DNA of 64,000 nucleotides from Zeus faber (Eukaryota; Chordata; Actinopteri; Zeiformes; Zeidae), in contig OY482862.1 in assembly GCA_960531495.1 (NCBI GenBank), forward strand, positions 15,921,219 to 15,985,218. Direction: 5' to 3'. This document shows positions 48,931 through 61,966 of the stretch, piece after piece (within the stretch, counting starts at the first letter, position 1; each line of letters begins with the position of its first letter). Both the position numbers and the translations under genes were made by a program. Below the pieces are notes generated by a model. The model worked only from the letters and a program-made list of their open reading frames with translations. It was not told the origin of the DNA and did not search any database.

Positions 48931-51900
48931 TAATCCGAACATAATAGCGAACCTTATCTCTACCTGGCGACTAACTGAAACTAACTGATTCCAAAAACGG
49001 AATGCAGTTAGTGAATAGAATATTATAAATAAAATAAAATAAAAATAAAATAAGACTCAAAAAGATAATACAAAGCGGGGGTACAAAACGGAAGGGAATA
49101 GATTTATGTACTTTATATGGGATATATTTCCTGTTAATAGAGAGAAGCTCGATGTGTTAAATGGTGAACTGTGTTCCCCACCTCTTTGTATACTTCTACT
49201 CTCCGATCTGCGACAGGCCGCAAACCATTGATTTAACTTTATGCGCGTGCTGTTCCAGGACGGCCCCTACGTATCGATCTATAGCTGTTACATAATTGTT
49301 GTCATCATTTGATTGGCGTTTCATTTTACACTGTACACATCCGCCGCGCTCCAGCGCAGGCTGAGGTTAACAACCACAAAAGGAACATCGACCGTCTTCG
49401 TGATTTTCCAGTCATCCCCGAGTGAGAAAAAAAATCTTGCCGCGAGCTCTAGTTTCCCAACGCTTTAGTTTCCGTCCTTCCTGAGCACGGAGCACCCACG
49501 GCCTCCCGTTGCCCGTCTTGTCTCTCTCGCTCCGTGGGAAACGACGAGGCCCCGGCGTTGCACAGATAGAGCCGGTTTCCTGCGCCGGCTGCAATGGCGC
49601 TTGGACATGGGCTGCAAAAGAAGCAGATGGTGCTGTGATTTGCGGTTTGAGGGAGCGTCCTCCCACTCTGTCTGCGAGCGGCGGCCGATAGAGAAACAGT
49701 GTTTTGGAACACGAGGGAGGTTACCATAACAGAGGGGACGGGTTCTGGGGAGCCGGGCCATTTGGCGCTCTCCTGTTAACAAGTGCAGGACACTTCTCTG
49801 CGACTTCTTTTGCACTCCCCAGTCGCCACCGACCGTCTTTGCAGGTTTTTGGGTTTTTTGTTCAGGTTTTGAAAAGTAAATTGACCTGCCTGCGGTTTGC
49901 CATATAATCTGAAAATAATTGTCATGTTTGAAAAACACAACCATAACCAAAGTCAGTCAAAATTAAGACCTTTCGCTGGAGGAAAGTGTGTTTACGCCAT
50001 GGTTGAAACGCTGCAGCTCTTGTTAGTTCTGGCACATGTTCATCCGTCCAGCGTGTGAGGTGGGTGGTCGCTCCCGCGGAGGGCGGCGCGCCTCTGCACC
50101 GCGTTGACGTCCTTAATGCCCCCAACGCGCACAAGTCAAACACGGTAGTCCCTCGCTCATCGGCTCCCACCGCGCAACCTGTAATTGAGTGGGATTTCGG
50201 TGTTCCCTTCCTGTCGACACTAGAAGCGGCGGCTTTGTTCCCGCAGCGTCTGGCTTCCAAACGTCTCGCTTTGCCTCCAGACAAGTGAGAGAGACGCTCT
50301 TTTGGGACGGGCGGTGGGAGCCGGTGGTCTTCCGTCAGCAAGTACTGTAGCTGCTTTCACTAATAAGGGTATTACACCTCCCGTCAATGGATCCTCAAAA
50401 GACATCTGAAAAGGGAAGTTTCATTTGATGATACACATTTTCTGTACAATAAACCGGGACGTCAAAACACGTAGCCCCGACGCCCTCGCCCCGGGTGTTA
50501 GTTGGCCATTTGAAGACGTTTTCATTCCAGACGCTTTTCAATGCTTCATGACACGAAGCCATGTTTTTACAGCTTGTTCTAAGACTTGCAAGCCAGCGCT
50601 ATAACCCACACCGCAGCAATATTGCAGTCTCCATTAGCCCCGAGCGTCTCCCGGACGTACTAATGGATCCATTAGAGGCAGGTTTTCACGTAGCTCCGAC
50701 CCTTGCAAAGGTAAATAATTAAGATAGATATCAACAAAAAAGGTCAGAACCGACGTGGCAGAGGCCTCTGCAGATTAACTTTTTTATTTTATTTTTTTTT
50801 AATGAGGGGCCAGACCAGAGTATTAGTTGAGAGATGAAATTGGTCAAGCCTAAAGCCCTGTGGGCAAAATTGACGCTGTGTCCACGTGGGCCGGCTCCAG
50901 ATTAAGCTCATCGGATTATCTGCTGAAATGCATGATGCTCCCGAGCAGAGACACAACCACACGAGAGCTGCCGGTCTTGAAGCAGAAAGCTAATGACAAG
51001 CACATTTCGGTCGAAGAGATTGTGTATTTTGTGAGGTTTATTTATTTATCCTTCCAGACCCCTTCATTTGTATGTTAAAGTATAGCGTTCTCCCTCCGTT
51101 TTCCTTCGCTGCAAATGGCCATTAACCGGTAATTGTGGGAGCAGAGCAGTAACCAAGGAGGAGGAAATTGAAGGGTTTGCTGACGATCACTTTTTCGGCA
51201 TGTCATTTTCTTTACTTTTCTACCCTAACTGGATGCCAATTATTGTATTTGCCCTCTCTCTCTAGTGGATAGAATTACTCTTATCCTTGAAGAATGGGAG
51301 TCTGGCTTAACGGTTATGGTTCAGTACATAGTACACGGTTGGACTTTTAGCCTTTATATTAAGAGATCTTTTCATCCTCGTCAACATGGACAACGTTGAA
51401 CAGAAATCTCTCCGTTCATCTTCAAATAATCCAGATCTTCAATTGAAGAGGGGATCGCTCTGCTCCAACTCTCTCAAGCGTGTAGTTAAAAACGAAAATC
51501 CCTCTGCCAGCAAAAAGATTTAATGAATAACTGTTTTCTAATTGCTGGACGGTGCCAATGTGAAAACACAGCATTTTCTGGAATTAAAAGAAAATAACTT
51601 GGTGGTTTTAGAAGTAAACTCTGGAGAAATGCCACAGGAGGCGCAGAATCTTTGGTTATATTTTCATATGTTTGACCAAATATCCCCCTTTGCACCTCAT
51701 GTCTCCGCGTTATATTACTCATCTCATTTACCAGTAATTCTACGTCAGGGATTGTGCTGCCCGGGTTCATCCTTACTGTCAGGCGACCGGACAGTTCTCG
51801 GTGGATAAATCTGATTTTGGGCTCTGTGTCATATCCCTTCCTCTGCATTTTGGCTGCGACTCAGCCATCCGTCCTCTGCGACGCTGGCTCGCTGTGACCG

Positions 51901-52153
51901 CTGACCTCCCATTCAGTGCCTCCACAGCTCGTGCTTGGTACCAGGGCTCTTTCGGATGTGGTGCAACACAAGAGAGGGATCAAGCGCAAGTCGTACAACG
52001 ACTGGTTTCCTGTATTTTCCACTAACTGTAACCCGACTCAGAAAATGTATGAAAAAAAAAAAAATAACTTAAATACAGACATCAGCTATCCAAGATTCCA
52101 TTATTTATCTATGGTTATTGCAAATCATTTTTTATGATGAAAATTAAATTAAA

Positions 52154-52156
<3 letters not shown>

Positions 52157-52199
<43 letters not shown>

Positions 52200-52216
52200 G
52201 TATATATATGTATATG
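52157..52216. repeat. (TA)n microsatellite with TATG variants
   Basis: About 37 bp of pure TA, then TATG-interspersed units. Confidence 0.97.
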
Positions 52217-54753
52217 TGGTTAAGGAAATTATCCACTTTATTATTTATTTGTTCTGCCTTCAGTGTACCAGTCAGTTGGCGCCTGTTTGGGGAACTCCTT
52301 AACACGCCACTTCTTTGGAGCTGTTTGACTGTTATCACAGCTCTGAGATGAAAATGAAAATGAAAGTAAACATTGATGAACCATCTGGAATTTCCCTGGA
52401 AGATGTATTATCTCACCTCGCATTTAGGGGGACGTTTATCAGATGCGTTGAAGTAACTAAGGAGCGCTGAATGCCCCGCTGCTTAATCCACAGAAACATG
52501 TTCAGGAATTTAACCCCTCCCTTGCCCACACCCCCCTTCCTTCCTTTGCTGCCCGCCGGACAACGGTGTTTTGGATCCCGTGCCTCGTATCGGTGACGGC
52601 GGCGAGTCCTCGGCGGCTGTAGTTCATGCGGCTGGGTGCGCCGGATCGGGCTGCGTGCATGGGACCTGCCACAGCCAGAGGGGATCAGCTCTAATGACTT
52701 TTCACCAAGCGGGCCGCATATCTGGCATTCCTCAGTCTGACACTGTAGGCCTGGGAGGAGCGGAGGGGGTTGGTGGACGGGGGTGGCTGTTGCCAAGACG
52801 AGGTGGAGCTGGGTTGTGTGTGTGGGGGGCGGGGGCGTTCATCCAGGTTGCCTCATGACCCGGTCTTCAGCCAGTGGAAGACGGGTTTCAGGCCGAGGCT
52901 GAAACCGCCGAGCAGTCTCTCATCAGCTCCGGGTGAGACGCCTTTGAGGAGCTGGAGAGGCCGTCTCTCGTAAAAGTGAATGCTGATGAGCTTGCGGCCC
53001 ATTCAAGAAAAAAATGGGCACGGAGGCCCGGACAAGACCGAACCATTTTTTCTTTCTCTTTTTTTCCCCCGTTTCGCTTCTGTCCTTTCCACACTGGACC
53101 ATTGTCTCCGTCCCACAATAAACAAATGAGTTCTGTTTGTATCACTATGTCACCCAGATCTAGGGGCCGTTTCTCTTTCTTGTTTTTCTGATCGCTCCCT
53201 CCATCTGCTCCTGTGTAAGCTGACTGGCAGAAAAGGGGTGAGGGAAGCGGGAGGGAAACCAATACATATGCCTCAAACACAATAACAAAATGTCTAAGGC
53301 GGGGGGGGGGGGGTGGAAATGGTATAACCCCAGCGGTCAGTGTCTTGTTTCCCTGCGTACAGCGGAGCTCGGAGCCGCCTTGGGGCTTTGCTTTTGTTCG
53401 CTCCGTGTATGTTTTTCGGAGGCTTTGCGCCAAGGAGCGGGACCTTGCCGACTGCACAACCTCGCCGCGGCAGCAGTCTCCTCGGCGGCGGCAGGACAAA
53501 TAAAGTTGTGGGCCGTCTTCGTTTGAGGAGGAGGAGCGGCATGGGCCCCCGAAGCGGCCTGATCCCATCTCGCGCCTTATGTTTGTCGTTGGAAGCCTCT
53601 GGAAGCGACGCGGGGTCCTGGGAGAGCTGCCCCGGTGACGCGCCCCTGCCCGTCCCGCGACGGCGCCCCGGCGAGCGGCACAGGTGCGCTCCGCTCGCCG
53701 TGCCAGACTCCCTGACCTCACTTTCTATCCTATTAGTGACTCTACTCCACTGCACAGAGCCAGCAGCAGCACCACCACCCACCCCCCCCCCAACCCCTCG
53801 AGCGTGTAGCTCCTACAAGTGGCTCCGCCCATGATGATCGAAGGCATCAGCGTTTCTCAATGCGCGATGACACTAATTGGATTACGTTGGTTGTGTTTTG
53901 GATTTTTATTCGCCAAACGAATAAAAAAGAGGCCATTGGGAGGACCTAATTGGTTTCTTATCACCATAGATTCCTTGCCAAACATGTGTTCCCATCTGCC
54001 TCAGCCAAGACAATTGTCATACACCTAAGATCCTTGCCAAGGCTTAAACTTTCCAGTTTCCAATGGATTCCTGAGTCCTTTCCTCCGGAACCCTGGAGGC
54101 TTTTTCTTACAGCGATCACAATCTGCCATAGTTTTCAATCCTTAAAACGCCTTATTCGTAGGGAATCTACTGCTGCTATCTACAGTGCCATCCACTACTT
54201 CTTTTTACGAAAATGGGATTGTCCTTCCCAGAATACTAACAATGGACAGAGGATCACAGGAAGGAGTACTTTTTTTTAAATGGCCCACATTGTGGTGGTG
54301 TGAGGAATGGACGCTGCTGTCCAGAATAGAAAAAAACCCAAAACAAAACATTTCCAAAACATTGATAGACCGTGAGACAAAAGTATGCAGTTCAATATTG
54401 ACTGTCTCAGGCTCGCCGTTCTAAGGCAAGGATGTATCCCGTAACATGTGCTTCCTCTATCAGGAAGGGCGGCAGCGTAGAAGGGGGTTGGGGGCACCGC
54501 TCGTCAACCTCCCTGTCTCTGCAAACACACCAGCGGCAAAGCTACAGAGGCACTTTTGGCATCCCTGGACCTTGTAAACCATTTAGAGCCAATCCCATAT
54601 TCGTCTGCATGGCAGTCATTAAGAACCAGATTGTCAATAAAGCACATTACAGCAGAAATTATATGCAAACAGATTTATAGCTTTATATCACAATTTCATG
54701 GAACAAACTGAATTCTTGCTGACAATTAGTTTTGTGTCGTACCAGACCTTGAA

Positions 54754-54821
54754 GACCTTGTTGTTCAAATATCTCATCTATCACGATTGCGTGATAGATG
54801 AGATATTTGAACAACAAGGTC
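54754..54821. repeat. Perfect 32-bp inverted repeat with a 4-nt loop
   Basis: The left arm 54754-54785 starts GACCTTGTTGTTCAAATATC; the right arm 54790-54821 is its exact reverse complement and ends GGTC. The loop is ATTG. No protein, pol III box or known element was recognised. A recent palindrome, a hairpin RNA or an assembly artefact are all possible. Confidence 0.95.
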
Positions 54822-56283
54822 TCGCTTCACCATAGAGTAAACAGGTTGTTTAAGCCGGCTGTTTATCCTCATGCGTGTATCGCACCACCCGAGGCTCTGT
54901 GACCTTCCCGGGGTAGTCGTGTGGCACCGTCACTTCCACAGCGGCGCGGCAGGTGGACAGACGGACGTTCGTCTCCTCCTCTTGTTTCCCCCGATTGTCG
55001 CCAGCGCTCAGGAAAGCGGGATGAAGAGGATTTCCACTGATTGCAGACAAAAGAGCGGACCCAGATTAGCCGATCCTCAGGAGGATCCCCAATTCAAAAG
55101 TCTCTCCTGTTTCCCAACCCCCCCGGCTGACCACTGGGAGCATTCAGTTTTTGCGTCACAACGAGCAAACCGTCCGTTTGCGGAGATGGCGGCCCCTCTT
55201 ACTCTGATGAGTATTTCTCCCGTCGCTCTGAACGGGGGAAACGTGTTTTAATGAGCTTACGGTACGTGGAGATGCATTTCGACCTCTGCACCTCCACGTT
55301 TATCCTGCCTCGGTTTGTCTTTGGTTCCACTTTCACACTAAATCTCATCCTGTCACATGCTGGTTTCCAGTATGGCGGGCTTTAAAGATTAGCCCCCACC
55401 ACCTCCCCCCGCCCCCGCGCCGTAGTCCAACTCTCTCCTCGCACTTCACTCCTATGGCCTGGCCGAGCCTTTTTGCTGTTCCCTCACCCGACACCTCCCT
55501 GTTATAATACACACCCATGTATATATTTAGAACGATATATTATCCTCGTGCGCGGCTGTAGTATGTGCACTGAGCATGTTTCAGTCGGCGGCGCCGCCGC
55601 ATTTCGGACTGCTCAGTTTAATTGGCTTTTTATTGTGTTGGTTTTTAACTCAATCTCGGCACATGCCATCTGTTAGACAACAAGAAGCTAATCCCTTAAA
55701 GACAAAATTTCCAAGGCTGTGAGAGGATTATAAGGTTATGCATTGCCTCACTCCACTAAAATGAAAGAGCAATTTAAATGGAGGGTTTGCGCAGGGACTG
55801 CACTGGTTCATTATTCCAAATTCTATTAGTGCTTAACAGACTTTCTGCATTTTCTTGGAGCGATTTGTAGCTCAAGCACACATAGCTTGGGATAACAAAT
55901 AGTCAGTAAGAGCAAAGTGTGTGCATTATTTAACCTTCTACTGAATTCACAGAAAACAAACTGATCACCAAAAAGATGATTTAATAGTTTGCAGTACAAC
56001 TTAGTGAAGTTTGCAGCTAATGCAGCTGACTTATTATTTATGAACACAAACAAGTGCATATTTAGAACGATTTTCCGAAGACGTTTCATTATATATTGCT
56101 TGACTGAAAATACACAGCAGGAATACTGTTCTGACATGACGTTCTGTCCCTAAAATCAAACAGGATTTCCAAAAGCGAAGTGACGCAGGCAGAACTATTG
56201 ATCAGAGCACAGGAAATAAATTGCTCATTGTTTGAATGTTGGTAGCGCTTTTGAAACAATGCTGGGCTTACTTTAGTCACTCA

Positions 56284-56285
<2 letters not shown>

Positions 56286-56368
<83 letters not shown>
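56286..56368. repeat. (GT)n microsatellite, ~83 bp
   Basis: Uninterrupted GT dinucleotides followed by GTGGG variants. Confidence 0.99.
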
Positions 56369-56372
<4 letters not shown>

Positions 56373-57727
56373 TGGGTTTGTGGGTGTGTGCGTGTCTCTC
56401 CTTGCGGGGGCCCCAGGGTGCAGGCCAGTATGGGCTTGCTTTAGGATCTGGCTGTGCGTTGCTGCATTGCTGTCATGCTGCATGTAAGAACCTGACCCTG
56501 ACAGTCATGGACTTCCACCGCCCCCCCTCATCCGCCAGGAATCTCGGCCACACCTTCAGCTTGTTCCGACGATTAATAATTGTCACTGCAGCCAGCCATG
56601 GCAACACGCTGTTGCCTGTACGAATCGATCGCTCAAGGCTGAATGGTCTTATATAATAAAAAAAAAAATGTAAATAGTGATCAAAAGTGGCCTGGCCTGT
56701 CAGAGGTTTGGAATCTGACAGAAGGACTGTGTGGAACTACCTCTCCATGTGTACAGATTCTTCACGGGCACCCCTTCTTCCCTTGTGGTCATTAATTGTT
56801 CTTTAAAACATACTTTCTCAAAGCGTCGGGTAAGTGTTAAACAATGGCCGCGGTGGGGTATGTGGAGATCATTGACAGCTTGCGGTGTTGGGGTGATGCT
56901 GTGACTGTGGTTGGCCTCTCAGATCAGTCAGGGTATCGGATGCCAGCGTGCAACTTTGATTTAATGGCTTGTTTAATGGTCCGAAAATTCATATCACGGA
57001 TATGGTCTATATCTGGGGTTGAACGACCTCTAGTGGATGTAGTACAAATGGTCGCCTGTAGGTGGCAGTGACAGCATTCAGAGACCCCCTTGCCTTTGGA
57101 CCATTTTCTTATGAAAAGGTGATATGAAATGAAAATTTGCGTAGGCTGTTGTTTATCTCGTTGAATGCTCAGTGGGGTTATTTATTTTTTTTATCAGCCG
57201 TATGGCTGGGAAATGTTGATTTTACAGAGAAATGACAACATTTAACGAAGGCAACTCAAACTAGGCAGCCGACTCTGCAGACTATTTTTATGACTAAACC
57301 AAGCACTTACAACAAAACCCTTTTCTCGGTTCTGAAAGCGCGTCCCAGCCTACATGGCAGTTGATTGCTGTGTTTTCTGGGGTTGATTTCAGGCCCTTGA
57401 GGCTTGGCACTGTCTCAGCTTAATGTATCATGCACTCATATTGGTATTTAATTCTGCGTTGGTGTCCTAATCCATATACCAACGTAATAAGAGGTCGCTT
57501 CATTGAGTTCCTGCTCAATTGTAAGTATAGTTGAAATTTACGTCTGATTCTGAAAAAAATCAGTAAATAAAATAAATCTGTAAATAAATCAGTCAGATAA
57601 ATAGAGGCGTTATTATTGAAAATAATAACTTCCAAATAGTGAAAGTTACAGATTCAGATGCACATGCTTTCCTTTCCTTGAAAGACAGGGCGTGTTTGTT
57701 TGTGTATCTTTGTGTATATATTTGTAC

Positions 57728-57753
<26 letters not shown>
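57728..57753. repeat. (GT)n microsatellite, short
   Basis: GT run flanked by TGTGTATAT-type variants. Confidence 0.95.
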
Positions 57754-57758
<5 letters not shown>

Positions 57759-59017
57759 CTGTGTGTGCATGTATGTGTACGACGAGTCGACTTTTACTTT
57801 TTGTTTCCTATGTGTTTATTACGTTGCACTCAGTGCCAGCTCTACAAAGTCAAGGAAACGGCGCCCCTCAGGAAAATGGTTCACTTCTTTTTTCTTTTTT
57901 TTCTTTTTTTTTTTTTTTCTTTTTACTCCTGGGACAAATAAACCATCCCGAAATACCCAGCCAGGGGAAGAGGATGAGGCCTCTCATGTTTGTGTTGTGC
58001 CATTTAAAGAGGGACGGAGCAACCCGGGCGTCAGCCCCGGGTCAGAGGGAGACTGCGCCCAGACCAGCGTAGTAGCAGGGCTGTCACAATCCCGGAATTT
58101 TTGTTGTGATACAAATAATTGTGATGAACAATTTAACAATTGTATGTAAGCTTATGAGAGAAGAGATACACGTCGACCTATAGCAGAAGGATGACATTAA
58201 GGGTTGAAAGATAGAAGCTTCAGTATTAGTTTATATTTCTTAGTATGTGCTTTAAACCAACTGATGGCAACGCAACTAATTAGCATTTTATTTTTTTGGA
58301 GCATTTCTAACATTGGCTTCAAACTTTCGATGGAAACATATGATTCTCAAATCTCAACAACTGTACGAAAGAATCGCGATCTGCTGAAATATGAACAGGT
58401 GATGATGTAACGATCAGGTGGGCTCTACGCGGTGGTTACAACCATCGGTGTGAACTGCCCTTGTTGGCTGCGGCTCGGACGTTCGTTCGCGGACAGCTGC
58501 TTCAGTCCGCCGCTCAGGTATTTGCGGCTGGTCGTGTCATCTCCCTGGCATCCAGAAATGTAAAGCATTCATCTTGTGTAAATTCCAGACCTGTGTCTGA
58601 TGGGCCTCCCACACGCACGGCTTCTGAAACCTTATAGCGTGTAGGTACACGGACACACCGCTCTCCCAACCACTCCTGTCAGTCAAACGCTCCTCCGCGG
58701 CTTCTCCTTAAGAGTTTACTTTTTTATGCAACGGTATTGATCCCACCATGTAAACATACACGTATTGTAGTTGTATTTGTGGACTTGAAAAGATCATTAG
58801 AGTTAATACGATGTGTGCCCGTGCATCCTCTCCAGGGGTTCAGGGGATTCATGATTGAGTTTCCACTCACACACATCAGCAGGAAGCAGCCACTTCCCTC
58901 CTCGCGGCCCTCAAGAGCTCCAGCTGGCGGCCGCGCTGTCTTATCTGCCCCGCTCGGCTGGGCCGCTCGGCTGATGTCACCATTGTCCACTATACTAGGG
59001 CCTCATTCACTATCCCA

Positions 59018-59020
<3 letters not shown>

Positions 59021-59064
<44 letters not shown>

Positions 59065-59076
59065 GACAAACTCATG

Positions 59077-59134
<58 letters not shown>

Positions 59135-59231
59135 GTTCCTCCTGCAGTGCCTCACAGCAAACCCTGGGCCAGCTGTGGACTTGACCTTCATCCTGGACTG
59201 TCTTCTCAGATGAAATGCCAAGCCCCCCCCC

Positions 59232-59269
<38 letters not shown>

Positions 59270-59299
59270 GACACACACACACACACACACACACACACA
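59021..59299. repeat. Cluster of three (CA)n arrays
   Basis: CA arrays at 59021-59058, 59082-59132 and 59234-59299, the last with a CAGACAGA interruption and a C run before it. Confidence 0.97.
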
Positions 59300-60211
59300 T
59301 CTACCTCTGGGCCCCTGCTAAATCATGTGCCCACCCCCAATCCAACCCAACACTATGTGCAACAGCTTGACATGTTTGTATCCCTAAAATGGAGGCGGGG
59401 GGCACGTTAGTAGGGGCTATTCTCGGGCAGTGACATTGTCCCAATGGACCAGATGTTGACTGTGGTCAGTGTCCCCAGGTGGGGAAGGAAAACAGTAACA
59501 TAATATCTGGATTGCATGGCTGGATGAGCACTGACATTCCCCCGCTGCCTGACCTTTTTTTTAGGGCTCCGAGTGCCTTAGAGCGGCACTGATTGAGCTG
59601 AGGGTTGAAATCAGCCCATGCTTTGACACCGCCGTAGCCTTATTTACATATCTATACCAGAGCAAGAGCAAACCCTGACACGGGCTGTTTTGAAGCGTTT
59701 TAAGGGCAACAACTTGTGTTTTCTTTTAGTGACATAATAGATAGCAGCGGTAATCCGTTCGGTGCAGCTGCGTCTCGGATGTGGCTTCATCTCCGATACA
59801 GCAGCTGCAGTGGTAAGGGGGGGGGGGGTGCATTGTGGGCCCCTTGGAGGCTCCACACCTGATTCGTGCCCTGCTCTGACCAGCACAGATAGACCCCACG
59901 CTGTGCCTGGACGGATGTGAATCCCACCATTTGTCTTCCCCAGACTCCTCTGCACCTTAATGTGCATATTCCCAGAGCCCTGCATGGGGTTGGAGGAGCT
60001 GTGCTCTATGGCTTTACTACTCCATCAGGATTAGGGTGGTAAATGTGTGGCGGGGTCACCTGGACACGTTACTCTTTTTTTACGGAGTGAGTCAGAGTGC
60101 AGAGCATGCAGCCCGAGACCAGAGCAGTAGAACCAAACTCACCGTCACAGCAGATGACTCTGCAACCCCCGCGTCGCGCCTGAATAATTCATCCTCCGTC
60201 CGGCACGGCGT

Positions 60212-60218
60212 ACACACA

Positions 60219-60259
<41 letters not shown>

Positions 60260-60270
60260 TCACACACACA
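60212..60270. repeat. (CA)n microsatellite, interrupted
   Basis: CA dinucleotides with CCC and TACT interruptions. Confidence 0.95.
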
Positions 60271-61876
60271 TTTCACTCCAGTCGATTGAGAAGACCTCCA
60301 GTCACTCATCTCAGACCGCCATATGTCTTTTGTGTGTAAGAGGTTTAGTAGCAGCCAATCAACCCTCTGGCTGAAGCCTTGGGCCTTGTGGTTGGATGAT
60401 GGCGTGAGGAGGATCTACTCAACTGTACTCTACGCTAATGTAGATAAGGAGGAACAGCTCCTCCTGGGACGCTCCTCGGGCTGAGTAATACACATTTTCT
60501 TTCTGTTGTACTGGAAACCCCCCCTTAATATACAAAATATTACTCAAAATGAAAGAAATCGTGCCATCCCCTCATTATTAACAATTATTATAATACACAC
60601 ATAATTTTCTAGAAATTTGACGTTCAATGAGGCTTAAAAATGAAACACTCGCATGTGATGCCGCTTCTGATGCGTCCCGGTACATCCGCAGCGTCATGGA
60701 GATTCTCAGGTCATGACGCGACGTCGCTTCTCGGGTATATTTAGGGGCGTTGCGTTATGGGGCGACGCGCCTCAACCCGCAGGGGCGGAATCCGTCCCCA
60801 AGGCGGTAGATTTACATTCACCAGCCGGGGACGCACGGGAAACAAGGTCTGAAACAACTTTAGCCGTGAATCATTGACCAGCTTTTGCCGTTATTCATGC
60901 CGGCGCTCACTGGGTCGTAACTGCTGGTAATACGTGACGACCTGTCTTTCCAGGAGATAAAACATGCTGCAGAGTACAAAGAGGTTTGTGTTCTCTGAAT
61001 GGATTATTAGCTTAAGGAAGGGCTTTTTCACTTAGCACGGACTAGAGCCGCCCAGACCTCAGAGCTGTCATATTGAGACAGTCAATGGCTCAGTGGCAAC
61101 ACTGTACCTCCCACATGTCATTATAAATGTCCTTCCAGAAAAATGGAAAGCCCTTGGTACAATGATAATCATACTGTCTATTGTACCTTGAAGTACGTTT
61201 CACATCTCATCAAATCTCATCAAATGATGAAACCTTACAGCACATGGAATTGGACCAATTGGAATTAAGCTGCCGACATGCAACACACGATTTGAATTTG
61301 AATTGTCTCCTAGTTCTGCAATCGATAGATTCCCCCATTTTCACCACGCTGTTCAAAGTCAGCTGTATGGGATGATTTATACGGCCCATTGTTCCAAAAC
61401 ACTCGAAAGCCAAAGAAAGAGTTTATGTTAAACAAGCCTGTCTCTGCACCCGCCTCTGCAGCGAAAGCCCCAAATACGGCCATTTTCGACGTGTCAGTTT
61501 TACACCGGATTGACTTATTTGCCTTCTTCGCTGTGAGCCCCGCGGAGCTGCCTGGCACTGACAGGGGGATGAGGAGAGCGGATCAAAGCAGCGACGGAGG
61601 AGGGGATGAAAGAGGAAAGGGGGAGAGGTATTTGCGGCGGATCAATGGCGGTAATCAAAGTCTAGTCTTTCCCCTCCCTCGCTCTCTCTCTCTCTCGCGC
61701 TGAATTCCCCCCCCCCCCCCCCCCCCGTACGTGGGCTCAGCCGCCTGCGAGCTGCAGCTCCACCTCATTGTGCAATCAAATGTAGTTCAGTGTGTCAAGC
61801 ACTGCTGAAATATTAACACAGCGGCAGCAGTGTACCGACTTAGCCGTGGACTTTGAAAGTGCTCCACGTCCAGGAG

Positions 61877-61879
<3 letters not shown>

Positions 61880-61933
<54 letters not shown>

Positions 61934-61966
61934 CTGTGTGTGTGCGCGTGTGTGTGCGTGTGTGCG
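61880..61966. repeat. (GT)n microsatellite with GC variants
   Basis: Pure GT for ~53 bp, then GTGTGCGCGTGTG variants. Confidence 0.97.

Noticed and set aside
51916..52060. Possible dock9 exon (KRKSYNDWFPVFS-like peptide)
   Set aside because: It lacks a convincing acceptor and donor and does not match the DOCK9 region expected after SVLV.
52888..53721. 277-codon open frame on the minus strand
   Set aside because: It lies in GC-rich and low-complexity sequence (Arg/Ser/Pro runs), shows no recognisable domain, and overlaps open frames on the other strand. A chance frame in a CpG-rich block is more likely.
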